Of a stretch of DNA of 64,000 bases, positions 12,989-27,199 are shown in pieces. How positions within the stretch are numbered: position 1 is the stretch's first letter; each line of letters starts with the position of its first letter. Origin of the DNA: Aristolochia californica (Eukaryota > Streptophyta > Magnoliopsida > Piperales > Aristolochiaceae); NCBI GenBank assembly GCA_029961685.1, contig JARWKL010000004.1:18412348-18476347 (forward strand), in the 5' to 3' direction. Below the pieces are notes generated by a model. That model saw only the letters and a program-made list of their open reading frames with translations, was not told the DNA's origin and searched no databases. A program made the position numbers and the translations under genes.

Positions 12989-13663
12989 TTGTTTGACTCG
13001 GGTAAATGTCCCACCGCACGTTCACTTGAGAATTTAATATTATTTCTTTAAAAGGTTTGGATCCATTGGTCATTTGAATGTTTAACATGTTTCAAGCATG
13101 CATATCCATTTTTTAAAACATGTGTAGAAAAATTTATTTCTTATAAAATTCCGAGCTATTAGGGTTGAACTAGTGAAATTTCCAGAACTTGGATAACATA
13201 ACTTTTTTGTTCATTTTTGGTGTGTGAATAAATTTTCTATACTTAAATTTTTTTATTGCTTTGAATTCTTTCCATACATTAACTCTAAAATTTTCATTTT
13301 TTTGTGATCTTTTTGCCTTTAATCTCTTGTTTTTGTTTGCGAGTTGAAGGGAAAGTGTAATCTCATGTTTTGATTTAAGAAAAAAGTATACATCTAAAAT
13401 TGAGATTCACAATGCACAAATGTAGAGAGATATAATTCCAAAAAGTTTCTATAATTTTTAGGGATTGTAAACTCTTTTTAGTTTTTATATATCAGGTTCT
13501 GCAATCGTCGTGAAAACGGGGAGTTGGGGGATTTTTAACTAAGTTTTGACTCCCAATCCATAAGTCATTCCTTACAAAAATATAGCCCGTTACACATGAT
13601 AAATCACTTTACAATCATCTATGATCGTTAGGTCAGCTTTTTGTATTTGGTAAAAATAATGGC
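12989..13663 (+). repeat. Reference A-type monomer
   Basis: A representative intact unit, cut arbitrarily at the TTGTTTGACTC landmark. In order it holds CCCACCGCACGTTCACTTGAG; the GGATCC region; a segment with two ACATGT palindromes around CATGCATAT; CTTATAAAATTCCGAGC; TATTAGGGTTGAACTAGTG; CCAAACTTGGATAACA; an AT-rich stretch ending in a T-run; GAGTTGAAGGGAAAG (usually GAGATGAAGGGAAAG); GTATACATCTAAAAT; ACAATGCACAAATGTAG; TTTTTAGGGATTG; TTTTTATATATCAGG; a G-rich purine patch; GTTTTGACTCCC (usually GTGTTGACTCCC); AATCCATAAGTCATTCC; AATATAGCCCGTTAC; and AATCATCTATGATCGTTAGG. No long ORF, tRNA-like or rRNA-like segment is present. No half-unit repetition was seen, so the monomer does not look like a dimer of a smaller satellite. 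Confidence 0.9.
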
Positions 13664-16600
13664 TTGTTTGACTCGGGTAAATATCCTACCGCACATTCAC
13701 TTGAGAATTTAATGTTATTCTGTTTAAAAGGTTTGGATCCGTAGGCCATTGGCATCTTTAACATGTTTCAAGTATGCATATCCATTTTTTAAAACATGTG
13801 TAGAAAAATCTCTTTCTTTAAAAACTCCAAGCTATTAGGGTTGAACTAGCGGAATTTCTCAAACTTGGATAACAAATCTTTTGTGTTCATTTGTGGTGTG
13901 TGAATAAATTTTCTTTACTTACATTTTTTCATTGCTTTAAATTCTTTCAAACATAAACTCTGAAATTTTATTATTGTTGTGATCTATTTGCCTTTTATCT
14001 TTTATTTTTGCTTGCGAGATGAAGGGAAAGTGAAAACTCAAGTTTTGATTAATGAAAAAGGTATACATCTAAAATGGAAATTCACAATGCACAAATGTAG
14101 AGAGAGATAATTCAAAAAAGTTTCTGTAATTTTTAGGGATTGTAAACTCATTTTTGATTTTATATATCAGGTTTTGCAATCGTCGTGAAAAGGGGGAAGT
14201 GGGGGATTTTTAACTGAGTTTTGACTCCCAATCCATAAGATATTCCTTACAAAAATATTGCCCGTTACGCATGATAAATCAATTTACAATCATCTATGAT
14301 CGTTAGGTCAGTTTTTGTAAATGGCCAAAAAAATGGCTTGTTTGACTCGGATAAATATCCCACCGCACGTTCACTTGAGAATTTAATGTTATTCTCTTTA
14401 AAAGGTTTGGATCCATAAGTCATTTGCATTGTGAACATGTTTCAAACATGCATATGCATTTTTTAAAACATATGTACAAAATTCTCTTTCTTATAAATTC
14501 CGAGCTATTAGGGTTGAACTTGTGGAATTTCCCAAACTTTGATAACTAAACTTTTGTGTACATTTGTGGTGTGTGAAAAAATTTTCTTTACTTACATTTG
14601 TTTATTGCTTTAAATTCTTCCCTACATAAACTCTAAAAGTCTCATTTTGTTGTGATCTGTTTGCCTTTTATCTCTTTTTTTTGTTTGCGAGATGAAGGGA
14701 AAGTGAATACTGAAGTTTTTATTTAAGAAAAAAGTATACATCTAAAATGGAAACTCACATTGCACAAATGTAGAGAGAGATAATTACAAAAAGTGTTCAT
14801 AAATTTTAGGGATAGTAAACTCTTTTTCGTTTTTATATATCAACTTCTGCAATCGTTAGGAACAGGGAGAGGCATGGGATTTTTAACTGAGTGTTGACAC
14901 CTCATCCATAAGTCATTCCTTACAGAAATATAGCCAATTACACATGAAATATCACTTTACAATCATCTATGATCGTTAGGTCAGCTTTTTGTTAATGGGC
15001 AAAATAATGGCTTGTTTGACTCAGGTAAATATCCAACCGCATGTTCACTTGAGAATTTAATGTTATTCTTATTAAAAGGTTTGGATCCATAGATCATTTG
15101 CATCTTTAACATGTTTCAAGCATGCATATCCATTTTTCAAAACATGTGTAGAAAAATCTCTTTCTTTTAAAATTCCGAGCTATTAGGGTTGAACTAGTGG
15201 AATTTCTAAAACTTGGATAACAAAAATTTTGTGTTCATTTGTGGTGTGTGAATAAATTTTCTGTGCTTACACTTGTTTATTGCTTTAAATTCTTCCATAC
15301 ATAAACTCTAAAATTTTTATTTTGTTGTGATCTATTTTGCCTTTTATCTTTTTTTTTTTGTTGGCGAGATGTAGGAAAAAGGAAAACTCAAGTTTTGATG
15401 TATGAAAAAACTATACATCTAAAATGGAAATTCACAATACACAAATGTAGAGAGAGATAATTCCAAAAAATATCTGTAAGTTTTAGGGTTTGTAAACTCT
15501 TTTTAGTTTTTATATATCATGTTCTGCAATCGTCGGCAAAAGGGGGAGCCGAGGGAATTTTAACTGAGTGTTGACTCCCAATCCATAAGTCATTCCTCGC
15601 AAAAATAAAGCCCCTTTCGCATAATAAATCACTTCACAAAAATCTATGATCGTTAGGTCAGCTTTTTTTAAATGGGCAAAATAATGGCTTGTTTGACTCG
15701 GGTAAATTTCCCACCGCACGTTCACTTCAGAATTTAATGTTATTCCCTTTAAAATGTTTGGATCCATAGACCATTTGCATCTTTAACATGTTTCAAGCAT
15801 GCATATCCATTTTTTTAAAACATGTGTAACAAAATCTCTTTCTTATAAAATTCTGAGCTTTTACGATTGAACTAGTGGAATTTCCCAAACTTGGATTACA
15901 TAACTTTTGTGTTGATTTGTGGTGTGTGAATAAATATTCTTTACTTAAATTTGTTTACTATTTTAAATTCTTTCCATACAAAAATTCTGAAATTTTCATT
16001 TTGTTGTGATCTTTTTGCTTTTTATCTCTTTTTTTTGTTTGCGAGATGAAGGGAAAGTGAAAACTCAAATTTTGAATGAACAAAAAAGAATACATCTAAA
16101 ATGGAAATTCACAATGCACAAATGTAGAGAGAGATAATTCCAAAATGTGTCTGTAATTTTTAGGGATTGTAAACTCTTTTTAGTATTTATATATCAGGTT
16201 CTGCAATCGTCGGGAAAAGGGGGAGGCAGGGGATTTTTATTTGGGTTTTGTCTCCCAATCCTTAAGTCATTCCTTACAAAATATAGCCCGTTATGCATGA
16301 TAAATCACTTTACAATCATCTATGATTGTTAGGTCAGCTTTTTTAAATGGGCAAAATAATGGCTTGTTTGACTCGGGTAAATATCCCACCGCATGTTCAC
16401 TTCGGAATTTAATGTTATTCTCTTGAAAAGGTTTGGATCCATAAGTCATTTGCTTCTTTAACATGTTTCAAGCCTACAAATCCATTTTTGAAAACATGTG
16501 TAGAAAATTCTGTTTCTTATAAAATTCCAAGCAATTAGGGTTGAACTAGTCGAATTTCCCAAACTTGGATAAACAAACTGTTATGTTCATTTGTGGTGTG

Positions 16601-16894
16601 TGAATAAATTTTATTTAGTTAAATTTGTTTATTGCTTTAAATTATTCCACGCATAAACTATAATATTTTTATTTTGTTTTGATCTATTTTTCCTTTTATC
16701 TTTTTTTATTTTATTTTGTGAGATGTAGGAAAAGTGAAAACTCAAGTTTTGATGTAATAAAAAAGTATACATCTAAAATGGAAATTCACAATGCACAAAT
16801 TTAGAGAGAGGATAATTCCAAAAATTTTCTTTAATTTTTAGGGATTGTAAACTCTTTTTAGTTATTATATATCATGTTCTGCAATCGTCGGGAA

Positions 16895-16915
16895 AAGGGG
16901 GCGGCCATAAGTCAT
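16895..16915 (+). repeat. Monomer lacking part of the G-rich patch and GTTGACTCCC
   Basis: AAAAGGGGGCGG runs into CCATAAGTCATTCC, with about 35 bp missing. This copy keeps only half of the G-rich patch. Confidence 0.85.
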
Positions 16916-18973
16916 TCCTTACAAAAATATAGCCCGTTATGCCTGATAAATCACTTTACAATTATCTATGATTTTAAGGTCAGCTTATTGTAAATGGGCA
17001 AAATAATGGCTTGTTTGACTCGGGTAAATATCCCAGTGCATGTTCACGTGAGAATTTAATGTTATTCGCTTGTAAAGGATTGGATCCATAGGTCATTTGC
17101 GTCTTTAACATGTTTCAAGCATGCATATACATTTTTTAAAACATATGAAGAAAAATCTCTTTCTTATAAAATTTCGAGCTATTAGGGTTGAACTACTGGA
17201 ATTACCCAAACTTGGTTAACAAAAATTTTGTGTTCATTTGTGGTGTGTAAATAAATTTTCTTTACTTACATTTGTTTATTGCTTTAAATTTTTTCCATAC
17301 GTAAACTCTAAAGTTTTCATTTTTCTGAGATGTATTTGCCTTTAACCTCTTTTTTTTTTTGTATGCAAGATGAAGGCAAAGTGAAATCTCATGTTTTGAT
17401 TTAAGAAAAAAGTATACATCTAAAATTGAAATGCACAATGCACAAATGTAGAGAGATATGATACCAAAAAGTGTCTATAATTTTTGGGCATTGTAAACTG
17501 TTTTTAGTTTTTATATATCAAGTTCTGTAATCGTCGGGAAAAGGAGGAGGCAGGGGATTTTTAACTGGGTTTTTACTCCCAATCCACAAGTCATTCCTTA
17601 TAAAAATATAGCCTGTTATGCATGATAAATCACTTTACAATCATATATGATCGTTAGGTCAACTTTTTGTAAATGGGCAAAATAATGGCTTGTTTGACTT
17701 GGGTAAATATCCCACTGTATGTTCACCTGAGAATTTAATGTTATTCTCTTCAAAAGATTTGGAATCCATAGGCCATTTGCATTTTTAACATGTTTCAAGC
17801 ATGCATTTCCATTTTTTAAAACATGTGTAGAAAAATATTTTTCCTTTAAAATTCCGAGCCATTAGGTTTGTACTTGTGGAATTTCCCAAACTTAGATAAC
17901 AAAACTTTTGTGTTCATTTGTGGTGTTTGAATGAATTTTATTTACTTACATTTGATTATTGTTTTAAATTCTTCCATACATAAAATCTAAAATTTTCATT
18001 TTGTTGAGATCTATTTGCCTTTTATCTCTTTTTTTTGTTTGCGAGATGAAGGGAAAGTGAAAACTCGAGTTTTGATTTAAGAAAAAACTATACATCTAAA
18101 TTGTAAAATCACAATGCACAAATGTAGAGATTATTCAAAAACTTGTTCCTAAATTTTAGGGATTGTAATCTTTTCTTAGATTATATATATCAGGTTCTGC
18201 AATCGTCGGGGAAAGGGGGAGGTGGAGGATTTTTAACTTAGTGTTGAGTCCCAATCCATAAGTCATTCCTTAAAAAATATAGCCCGTTACGCAGAAAATA
18301 AATCACTTTACAATCATCTATGATCGTTAGGTCAGCTTTTTGTAAATAGGAAAAATAATGGCTTGTTTGACTCGAGTAAATATCCCACCGCACGTTCACT
18401 TGAGAATTTAATGTTATTCTATTTAAAAGGTTTGGATCCATAGGTCATTTGCATCTTTAACATGTTTCAAGCATGCATATCCTTTTTTATAACATGTTTA
18501 GAAAAATCTCTTTCTTATAAAATTTCGTGCTATTAGGGTTGAAGTAGTGGAATTACCCAACTTAGATACTAAAACTTTTGTGTGCATTTGTGGTGTGTGA
18601 ATAAATTTTCTTTACTTACATTTGTTTATTGTTTTAAATTCTTTCCATAGATAAACTCTTAAATTTTAATTTTGTTGAGATCTATTTGCCTTTTATCTAT
18701 TTTTTTTTTTGCGAGATGAAGGGAAAGTGCAAACTCAATTTTTGATTTAAGAAAAAAGTGTACACCTAAAATGGAAATGTACAATGGACAAATGTAGAGA
18801 GAAATAATTCTAAAATGTATCTGTAATTTTTAGGTATTGTAAACTCTTTTTAATATTTATATATCAGGTTCTGCAATCGTAGGGAAAAGGGGGAGGCAAG
18901 GGATTTTTAACTGAGTTTTGACTCCCAATCCATAAGTCATTTCTTTCAAAAATATAGCCAGTAATGCATGATA

Positions 18974-19023
18974 AATCACTTTACAATCATCTATGATCAA
19001 TCACTTTACAATCATCTATGATC
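18974..19023 (+). repeat. 25-bp tandem duplication within a monomer
   Basis: AATCACTTTACAATCATCTA followed by TGATC occurs twice, at 18974-18998 and 18999-19023, with no spacer. The landmark spacing across it (18363 to 19061, 698 bp) is the normal length plus 25. It is a simple slippage duplication seen in only one monomer. Confidence 0.95.
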
Positions 19024-20404
19024 GTAAGGTGAGCTTTTTGAGAATCGGAAAAATAATGGCTTGTTTGACTCCGGTAAATATCCCACCAGACGATCACTTG
19101 AGAATTTAATGTTATTCTCTTTAAAAGGTTTGGATCCACAGGTCATTTGCATCTTTAACATGTTTCAAGCATTCATATCCATTTTTTAAAAGATGTGTAG
19201 AAAAACGTTTTCTTATAAAATTCGGAGCTATTAGTGTTGAACTAGTGGAATTACCCAAACTTGGATAACATAGCTTTTGTGTTCATTTGTGCTGTGTGAA
19301 TAAATTTTATTTACTTACATTCATTTATTTCTTTAAATTCTTTCCATACAAAAACTCTAAAATTTTTATTTTGTTAAGATCTATTTGCCTTTTATCTCTT
19401 TTTTTTTTTTGCAAGATGAAGGGAAGTGCAAACTCAATTTTTGATTTAAGAAAAAATTATACATCTAAAAATGAAATTCACAATGCACAAATGCAAAGAG
19501 AAATAATGCTAAAATGTGTCTGTAATTTTTAGGGATTCTAAACTTTTTTTAGTATTTATATATCAGGTTCTGCAACTGTCAGGAAAAGGGGGAGGCAGGG
19601 GATTTTTAACTGAGTTTTGACTCCCAGTCCATCATTCATTCCTTACAAAAATATAGCCCATCACGCATGACAAATCACTTTACAATCATTTATGATCGTT
19701 AGGTCAACTTTTTGTAAATGGGCAAAATAATGGCTTGTTTGACTCCATTAAATATCCCACCACACGATCACTTGAAAATTTAACTTTATTCTCTTTAAAA
19801 TGTTTGGATCCACATGTCATTTGCATCTTTAACATTTTTCAAGCATTCATATCCATTTTTTAAAAGATGTGTAGAAAAATATCTTTCTTATAAAATTCCA
19901 AGCTATTAGGGTTTAACAAGAGGCATTTTCCCAAACTTGGATATCAAAAGTTTTTTTTTCATTTTTGGTATGTGAATAAATTTTATTTACTTACATTTTT
20001 TATTGCTTTAAATTATTTCCATACATAAACTCTAAATTTTTCATTTTGTTGTGATCTATTTGCCTTTAATCTCTTTTTTTTGTGTGCGAGATGTTGGCAA
20101 AGTGAAAACTCAAGTTTTGGTATAAGAAAAATGTATACATCTAAAATGGAAATGCACAATGCACAAATGTAGAGAGAGACAGTTCCAAAAAATGTCTGTA
20201 ATTTTTTGGGATTGTGAACTATTTTTAGTTTTTATATGTCAGGTTCTGCAATCGTCGGGAAAAGGGGGAGGCGGGGGATTTTCAAATGAATGTTGACTCC
20301 CAATCCATAAGCCATTCTTTACAAAAATATAGTCCGTTACGCTTGATAAATCACTTTACAATCATCTATGATCATGAGGTCAGATTTTTGTAAATGGGCA
20401 AAAT

Positions 20405-20515
20405 AATGGCTTGTTCCCACCTCACGTTCACTTGAGAATTTAATATTATTCTCTTTAAAAGTTTTGGATCTATGGGTCAAGCATAAATCTGTATTTTAAA
20501 ACAAGTGTAGAAAAA
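20405..20515 (+). repeat. Monomer with two small deletions
   Basis: GGCTTGTT joins CCCACCTCACG, losing about 16 bp. Then GGATCTATGGGTCAAGC lacks the ATTTGCATCTTTAACATG part, probably joined at TCA. The spacing to the next landmark (20411 to 21044, 633 bp) fits both losses. Confidence 0.85.
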
Positions 20516-23500
20516 TCACTTTCTTATAAATTTCCGAGCTATTAGGGTTCAACTAGTCGAATTTCCCAAACTTGGATAACAAAACTTTTGTGTTCATTTG
20601 TGGTGTGTGAATAAATTTTGTTTACTTAAATTTGTTTATTGGTTTAAATTCTTTCCATACATAAACACTAAAATTTTCATTTTGTTGTGATCTATTTGCA
20701 TTTTATCTCTTTTTTTAATTTACGAGAAGACGGGGAAGTGAAAACTAGAGTTATGATTTAGAAAAAAGCATACATCTAAAATGGAAATGCACAATGCACA
20801 AAAGTAGAGAGAGATAATTCCAAAAAGTGTCGATAATTTTTAGGGATTGTAAACGTTTTTTAGTATTATATATATGGTTCTGCAATCGTTGGGAAAAAGG
20901 GGAGGCGGGGGATTTGTAACTGAGTTTTGAATCCTAATCCATAGTTATTCCTTACAAAAATACGGCCCGTTACACATGATAAATCACTTTACAATCATCT
21001 AAGATCGTTAGGTCAACTTTTTGTAAATGGGAAAAATAGTGGTTTGTTTGACTCGGGTAAATATCCCGCCACACTTTCACTTGAGAATTTAATGTTATTC
21101 TCTTTAAAAAGTTTGGATCCATAGGTAATTTGCATGCTAACATGTTTCAAGCATGCATATCCATTTTTTAAAACATGTGTAGAAAAATCTCTTTCCTATA
21201 AAATTCCGAGCTACTAGGGTTGAACTAGTGGAATTTACCAAACTTGGTTAACATAACTTTTGTGTTCATTTGTGGTGTGTGAATAAATTTTCTTTACTTA
21301 AATTTGTTTATTGCTTTAAATTCTTTCCATACATAAACCCTAAAAGTATCATTTTGTTGTGATCTATTTGCCTTTTCTCTCTTTTTTTTGTTAGCGAGAT
21401 GAAGGGAAAGTAAAAACTCAAGTTTTAATTTATGAAAAAAGTATACATCTAAAATGGAAATACCCAATGCACAAATATAGAGAGAGGTAATTCCAAAAAG
21501 TGTCTGTAATTTTTAGGGATTGTAAACTCTTTTTAGTTTTTATATATCAGGTTCCGCAATCGTCGAGAAAAGGGGGAGGCGGGGGATTTTTATCTGTGTG
21601 TTGATTCCCAATCCATAAGTCATTCCTTATATAAATATAGCCCGTTACGCATGATAAATCACTTTACAATCATCTATGATCGTTAGTTCAGATTTTTCTA
21701 AATGGGTAAAATAATGCCTTGTTTGACTCGGGTAGATATCCCACTTCACGTTCACTTGACAATTTAATGTTATTCTCTTTAAAAGGTTTTGATCCATACA
21801 TCATTTGCATCTTTAACATGTTTCAAGCATGCATATCCATTTTTTAAACCATATGTACAAAAATCTCATTTTTATAAAATTCCAAACCATTAGGGTTGAA
21901 CGAGTGGAATTTCCAAAACTTGGATAACAAAACTTTTGTGTTCATTTGTGGTGTGTGAATAAATTTTTTTTACTTACATTTTTTTATTGCTTTAAATTAT
22001 TTCCATACATAAACTATAAAATTTTCATTTTGTTGTGATCTATTTGCCTTTTAACTCTTTTTGTTTTTGTTTACGAGATGAAGGGAAAGTGAAAACTCAA
22101 GTTTCTATTTAAGAAAAAAGTATAGATTTAAAATGGAAATGCACAATGCACAAATGTAGAGAGAGATAATTCCAAAAATTATTTGTTATTTTTAGGGATT
22201 GTAAACACTTTTTAGTTTTTATATATCAGGTTCTTCAATCGTCAGGAAAAGGAGGCAGCGGGGGATTTTTAACTAAGTGTTGACTCCCAATCCATAATTC
22301 ATGCCTTAAAAAAATATAGATTGTTACGCATGATAAATCACTTTCCAATCATCTATGATCGTTAGGTCAACTTTATGTAAATAGGGGAAAGAATGGTTTC
22401 TTTGACTAGAGTTAATATTCCACTGCACGTTCACTTGAGAATTTAATGTTATTCTCTTTAAAAGGTTTGGATCCAAAGGCCATTTGCATCTTTAACATGT
22501 TTCAAGCATGCATATCCATTTTTTAAAACAAGTGAGGAAAAATCTCTTTCTTATAAAATTCCGAGCTATTAGGATTGAACTAGTGGAATCTCCCAAACTT
22601 GGTTAACAAAAATTTAGTGTTCATTTGTGGTGTGTGAATAAATTTTACTTACTTACATTTGTTTATTGCTTTAAATTATTTCCATACATAAAATCTAAAA
22701 TTTTTATTTTGTAGTGATCTATTAGCGTTTTATCTCTTTTTTTTGTTTACGAGATGAAGGGAAAGTGAAAACTCAAGTTTCTATTTAAGAAAAAAGTATA
22801 GATTTAAAATGGAAATGCAGAATGCACAAATGTAGAGAGAGATAATTCCAAAAAGTGTTTGTAATTTTTAGGGATTGAAAATACTTGTTAGTTTTTATAT
22901 ATCAACTTCTTCAATCAGCAAGAAAAGGGAGAGGCGGGGGATTTTTAACTGAGAGTTGACTCCCAATCCATAAGTCATTCCTTACAAAAATATAGGCCAT
23001 TACGCATGCTAAATCACTTTACAATCATCTATGATCGTTTGGTCAGATTTTTGTAAATAGGCAAAATAATGGCTTGTTTGACTCGGGTAAATATTCCATC
23101 GGACGTTCACCTGAGAATTTAATGTTATTCTCTTTAAAAGGTTTGGATCCATAGGTCATTTGCATCTTTAACATGTTTCAAACATGCATATCCATTTTTA
23201 AAAACATGAGGAGAAAAAACTCTTTCTTATAAAATTCTAAACAATTAGGGTTGAACAAGTGGAATTTCCCAAACTTGGATAACAAAACTTTTGTGTGGCG
23301 AGTGAATAAATTTCTTTGCTTATATTTGTTTATTGCTGTTAATTCATTCGATACATCAACTCTAAAATTTTCATTTTGTTGTTATCTATTTGCCTTTTAT
23401 CTCTTTGGCTTGTTTACGAGATGAAGGGAAAGTGAAACCTCAAGTTTTGATTTAAGAAAAAAGTATACATCTAAAATGGAAATGCACAATGCACAAATTT

Positions 23501-23524
23501 AGAGAGAGATAATTCCAAAAAGTG

Positions 23525-23575
23525 TCAATAACTTTTAGGGATCGACGAGGATAAGGGGGACGAGGATTTTTAACT
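23525..23575 (+). repeat. Monomer lacking the TATATATC region
   Basis: ACTTTTAGGGATCGACGAGG skips about 45-50 bp that normally hold GTAAACTCTTTTTAG and TTTTTATATATCAGG. The G-rich patch is degraded to ATAAGGGGGACGAGG. Confidence 0.85.
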
Positions 23576-26500
23576 GAGTGTTGACTCCCAATCCATAAGT
23601 CATTCCTTAAAAAAATATAGCCCGTTACGCATGATAAATCACTTTACAATCATCTATGATTAGTAGGTGAGCTTTTTGTAAAAGGCCAAAATAATGGCTT
23701 CTTTGACTTGGGTAAATATCCACCGCACGTTCACTTGAGAATTTAATGTTATTCTCTTTAAAAAGATTGGATCCATAGGTCATTTGCATTTTTAACATGT
23801 TTCAAGCATGCATATCCATTTTTTAAAATATGTGTAGAAAAAACTCTTTCTTATAAAATTCCAAGCTTTTAGGGTTGAACTAGCGGAATTTCCCAAACTT
23901 AGGTAACAAAAATTTTGTGTTCATTCGTGGTGTGTGAATAAATTTGCTTTACCTACATTTGTTTATTGCTTTAAATTCTTTCCATACATCAACTCTAAAA
24001 TTTTCATTTTGTTGTGATCTATTTGCCTTTTATCTCTTTTTAATGTTTATGAGATGGAGGGAAAGTGAAAACTCAAGTTTTTATTTAAGAAAAAAGTATA
24101 TATTTAAAATTGAAATGCACAATGGCAAAATTTAGAGAGAGATAATTCCAAAAAGTGGCGGTAATTTTTAGGGGTTGTAAACTCTTTTTAGTTTTTATAT
24201 ATTAGGTTCTTCAATCGTCGGGAAAATGGGGAGGCGGGGGATTTTTAACTTAGTGTTTAATCCCAATCCATAAGTCATTCCTTACAAAAATATAGCCCGT
24301 TACTCTTGATAAATCACTTTACAATCATCTATTATCGTTTGGTCAGCTTTTTGTAAATGGGTGAAATAATGGCTTATTTGACTCGGGTAAAAATCCCACC
24401 GCACGTTCACTTGAGAATTGAATGTTGTTCTCTTTAAAAGGATTGGATCCATAGGTCATTTTAATCTTGAACATGTTTCTAGCATGCATATCTATTTTTT
24501 AAAACATGTGTGGAAAATTATCTTTCTTATAAAATTTTAACTTATTTGGATTGAGCTAGTGGAATTTCCCAAACTTGGATAAAAAAACATTTGTGCTCAA
24601 TTGTGGTGTTTGAATAAATTTTCTATAATTAAATTTGTTTATTGCTTTAAATTATTTTCATAAATAAACTCTAAAATTTTCATTTTGTTGTGATCTATTT
24701 GCCTTTTATCTCTTCTTTTTGTTTACAAGATGAAGGGAAAGTGAAAACTCAAGTTTTGGTTTAAGAAAAAAGTATTCTTCTAAAATGGAAATGCACAATG
24801 CAAAAATGTAGAGAGAGATAATTCTAAAAAGTGTTTGTAATTTTTAGGGTTTGTAAAATTTTTTTAGTTTTTATATATTAGGTTCTGCAATCGTTGGGAA
24901 AAGGGGGAGGTGGGGGGTTTTTAACTGAGTGTTGACTCCCAGTCCATAAGTCATTCCTTACAAATGGATGGCCCGTTATGCATGATAAATCACTTTACAA
25001 TCATTTATGATCGTTACGTCAGCTTTTTGTAAATGGGCGAAATAATGGCTTGTTTGACTCGGGTAAATATCCCACTGTACGTTCACTTGAGAATTTAATG
25101 TTATTCTCTTTTAAAGATTTGGATCCATAGGTTAATTGTATCTTTAACATGTTTGAAGCATGCATATCCATTTTTTAATAAATGTGTAGAAAAATTTCTT
25201 TCTTATAAAATTCCTGACTTTTATGGTTGAACAAGTGGAATTTCCAAAACTTGGATAACAAAACTTTTGTGTTCATTTGTGGTGTGTGAATAAATTTTAT
25301 TCTCTTACATTCGTATATTGTTTTAAATTCTTTCCATACATAAACTATAAAATTTTCATTTTTTTGTGATCTATTTGCCTTTTATCTTTTTTTTTTTTTG
25401 TTTACAAGATGAAGGGAAAGTGAAAACTCAAGTTTTGATTTAAGAAAAAAGCGTACAACTAAAATGGAAATGGACAATGCACAAATGTAGAGAGAGATAA
25501 TTCCAAAAAGTGTCTGTAATTTTTAGGGATTGTAAACTCTTCTTAGTTTTTATTTACCAGGTTCTGCAATCGTCACGAAAAGGGGGAGGCACAGGATTTT
25601 TAACTGAGTGTTGCTTCCAAATCCATAAGTTATTCCTTAAAAAAATATAGCCCATTACGTATGATCAATCATGTTACAATCCTCTATGATCGTTAGGTCA
25701 ACTTTTTGTAAATAGGGCCAAATAATGGCTTGTTTGACTCGGTTAAATATCCCACCGCACGTTCACTTGATAATTTAATGTTATTCTCTTTAAAAGGTTT
25801 GGATCCATAGGACATTTGCATCTTTAAAAAGTTTCAAGTATGCATATCCATTTTTTAAAACATTTGTAGAAGAATCTCTTTCTAATAAAATTCCGAGTAT
25901 TAGGGTTGCACTAGTGGAATTGCCCAAACTTGGATAACAAAACTTTTGTGATCATTTGTGGTGTGTGAATAAATTTTATTAACTTACATTTGTTAATTTT
26001 TTTAAATTCTTTCCGTACATAAACTCTAAAATTTTCATTTCGTTGTGATCTATTTGCTTTTTATCTCTTTTTTTAATTTAAGAGATGAAGGGAAAGTGAA
26101 AACTCAAGTTTTGATTTAATAAAAAAGTATACATCTAAAATGGAAATGCACAATGCACAAATGTAGAGAGAGATAATTCCAAAATTTTTAGGGATTGTAG
26201 ACTCTTTTTAGTTTTTATATATCAGGTTCGGCAATCGTCTGGAAAAGGGGGAGGCGGGGGATTTTTAACTTAGTGTTGACATCCAATCCAAAAGTCATTC
26301 CTTACATAATTATAGCCCGTTACACATGATAAATCACTTTGCAATCATCTATGATTGTTAGGTCACGTTTTTTTAAATGGGCAAAATAATGGCTTGTTTG
26401 ACTCGGGTAAATATCCCACCGTACGTTCACTTGAATATTTAATGTTATCCTATTTAAAAGTTTTGGATCCATAGGTCATTTGTATCTTTAACATGTTTCA

Positions 26501-26990
26501 AGCATCCATGTACATTTTTTTAAACATGTGTAGAAAAATCTCTTTCTTATAAAATTCCAAGCTATTAGGGTGAACTAGTGGAATTTCCCAAACTTGGATA
26601 ACAAAACTTTTGTGTTCATTTGTGGTGTGTGAATATATTTTCTTTTCTTACATTTTTTTGTTGCTTTAAAATCATTCCATACATCAACTCTAAAATTTTC
26701 AATTTATTGTGATCTATTTGCCTTTTATCTCTTTTTTTTTTGTTTACGAGATGAAGGGAAAGTCAAAACTCAAGTTTTGATTTAAGAAAAAAGTATAGAT
26801 CTAAAATGGAAATTCACAATGCATAAATGTAGAGAGAGATAATTCCAAAAAGTATCTGTAATTTTTAGGGATTGTAAACTTTTTCTCGTTTTTATATATC
26901 AACTTCTGCAAACGTTGGGAAAAGGGGTATGCTGGGGAATTTTAAATGACTGTTGACTCCCAAACAATCAGTCATTCCTCAAAAAAATAT

Positions 26991-27025
26991 AGCCCATTAC
27001 CTTCACTTGAGAAATCATCTATGAT
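26991..27025 (+). repeat. Monomer with a patch of displaced repeat sequence
   Basis: After TAGCCCATTAC the expected GCATGATAAATCACTTTAC is replaced by CTTCACTTGAGA, then AATCATCTATGATCG resumes. The patch matches CGTTCACTTGAGAA, which normally lies over 100 bp further on in the monomer, as if copied in during repair. Confidence 0.8.
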
Positions 27026-27199
27026 CGTTAGGTCAGTTTTTTTTAAATTGGCAAAATAATGGCTTTTTTGACTCGGGAAAATATCCCACCAAACCTTCAC
27101 TTAAGAATTTAAAGTTATACTCTTTAAAAGGTTTGGATCCATAAGTCATTTTAATCTTTAACATGTTTGAAGAATGCATATCAATTTTTTAAAACATGT

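Noticed and set aside
15510..18441. Related minus-strand ORFs (15510-15767, 17616-17798, 18238-18441)
   Set aside because: All are the same monomer stretch around GGATCC read in reverse. They are open by chance and of varying length and ends.
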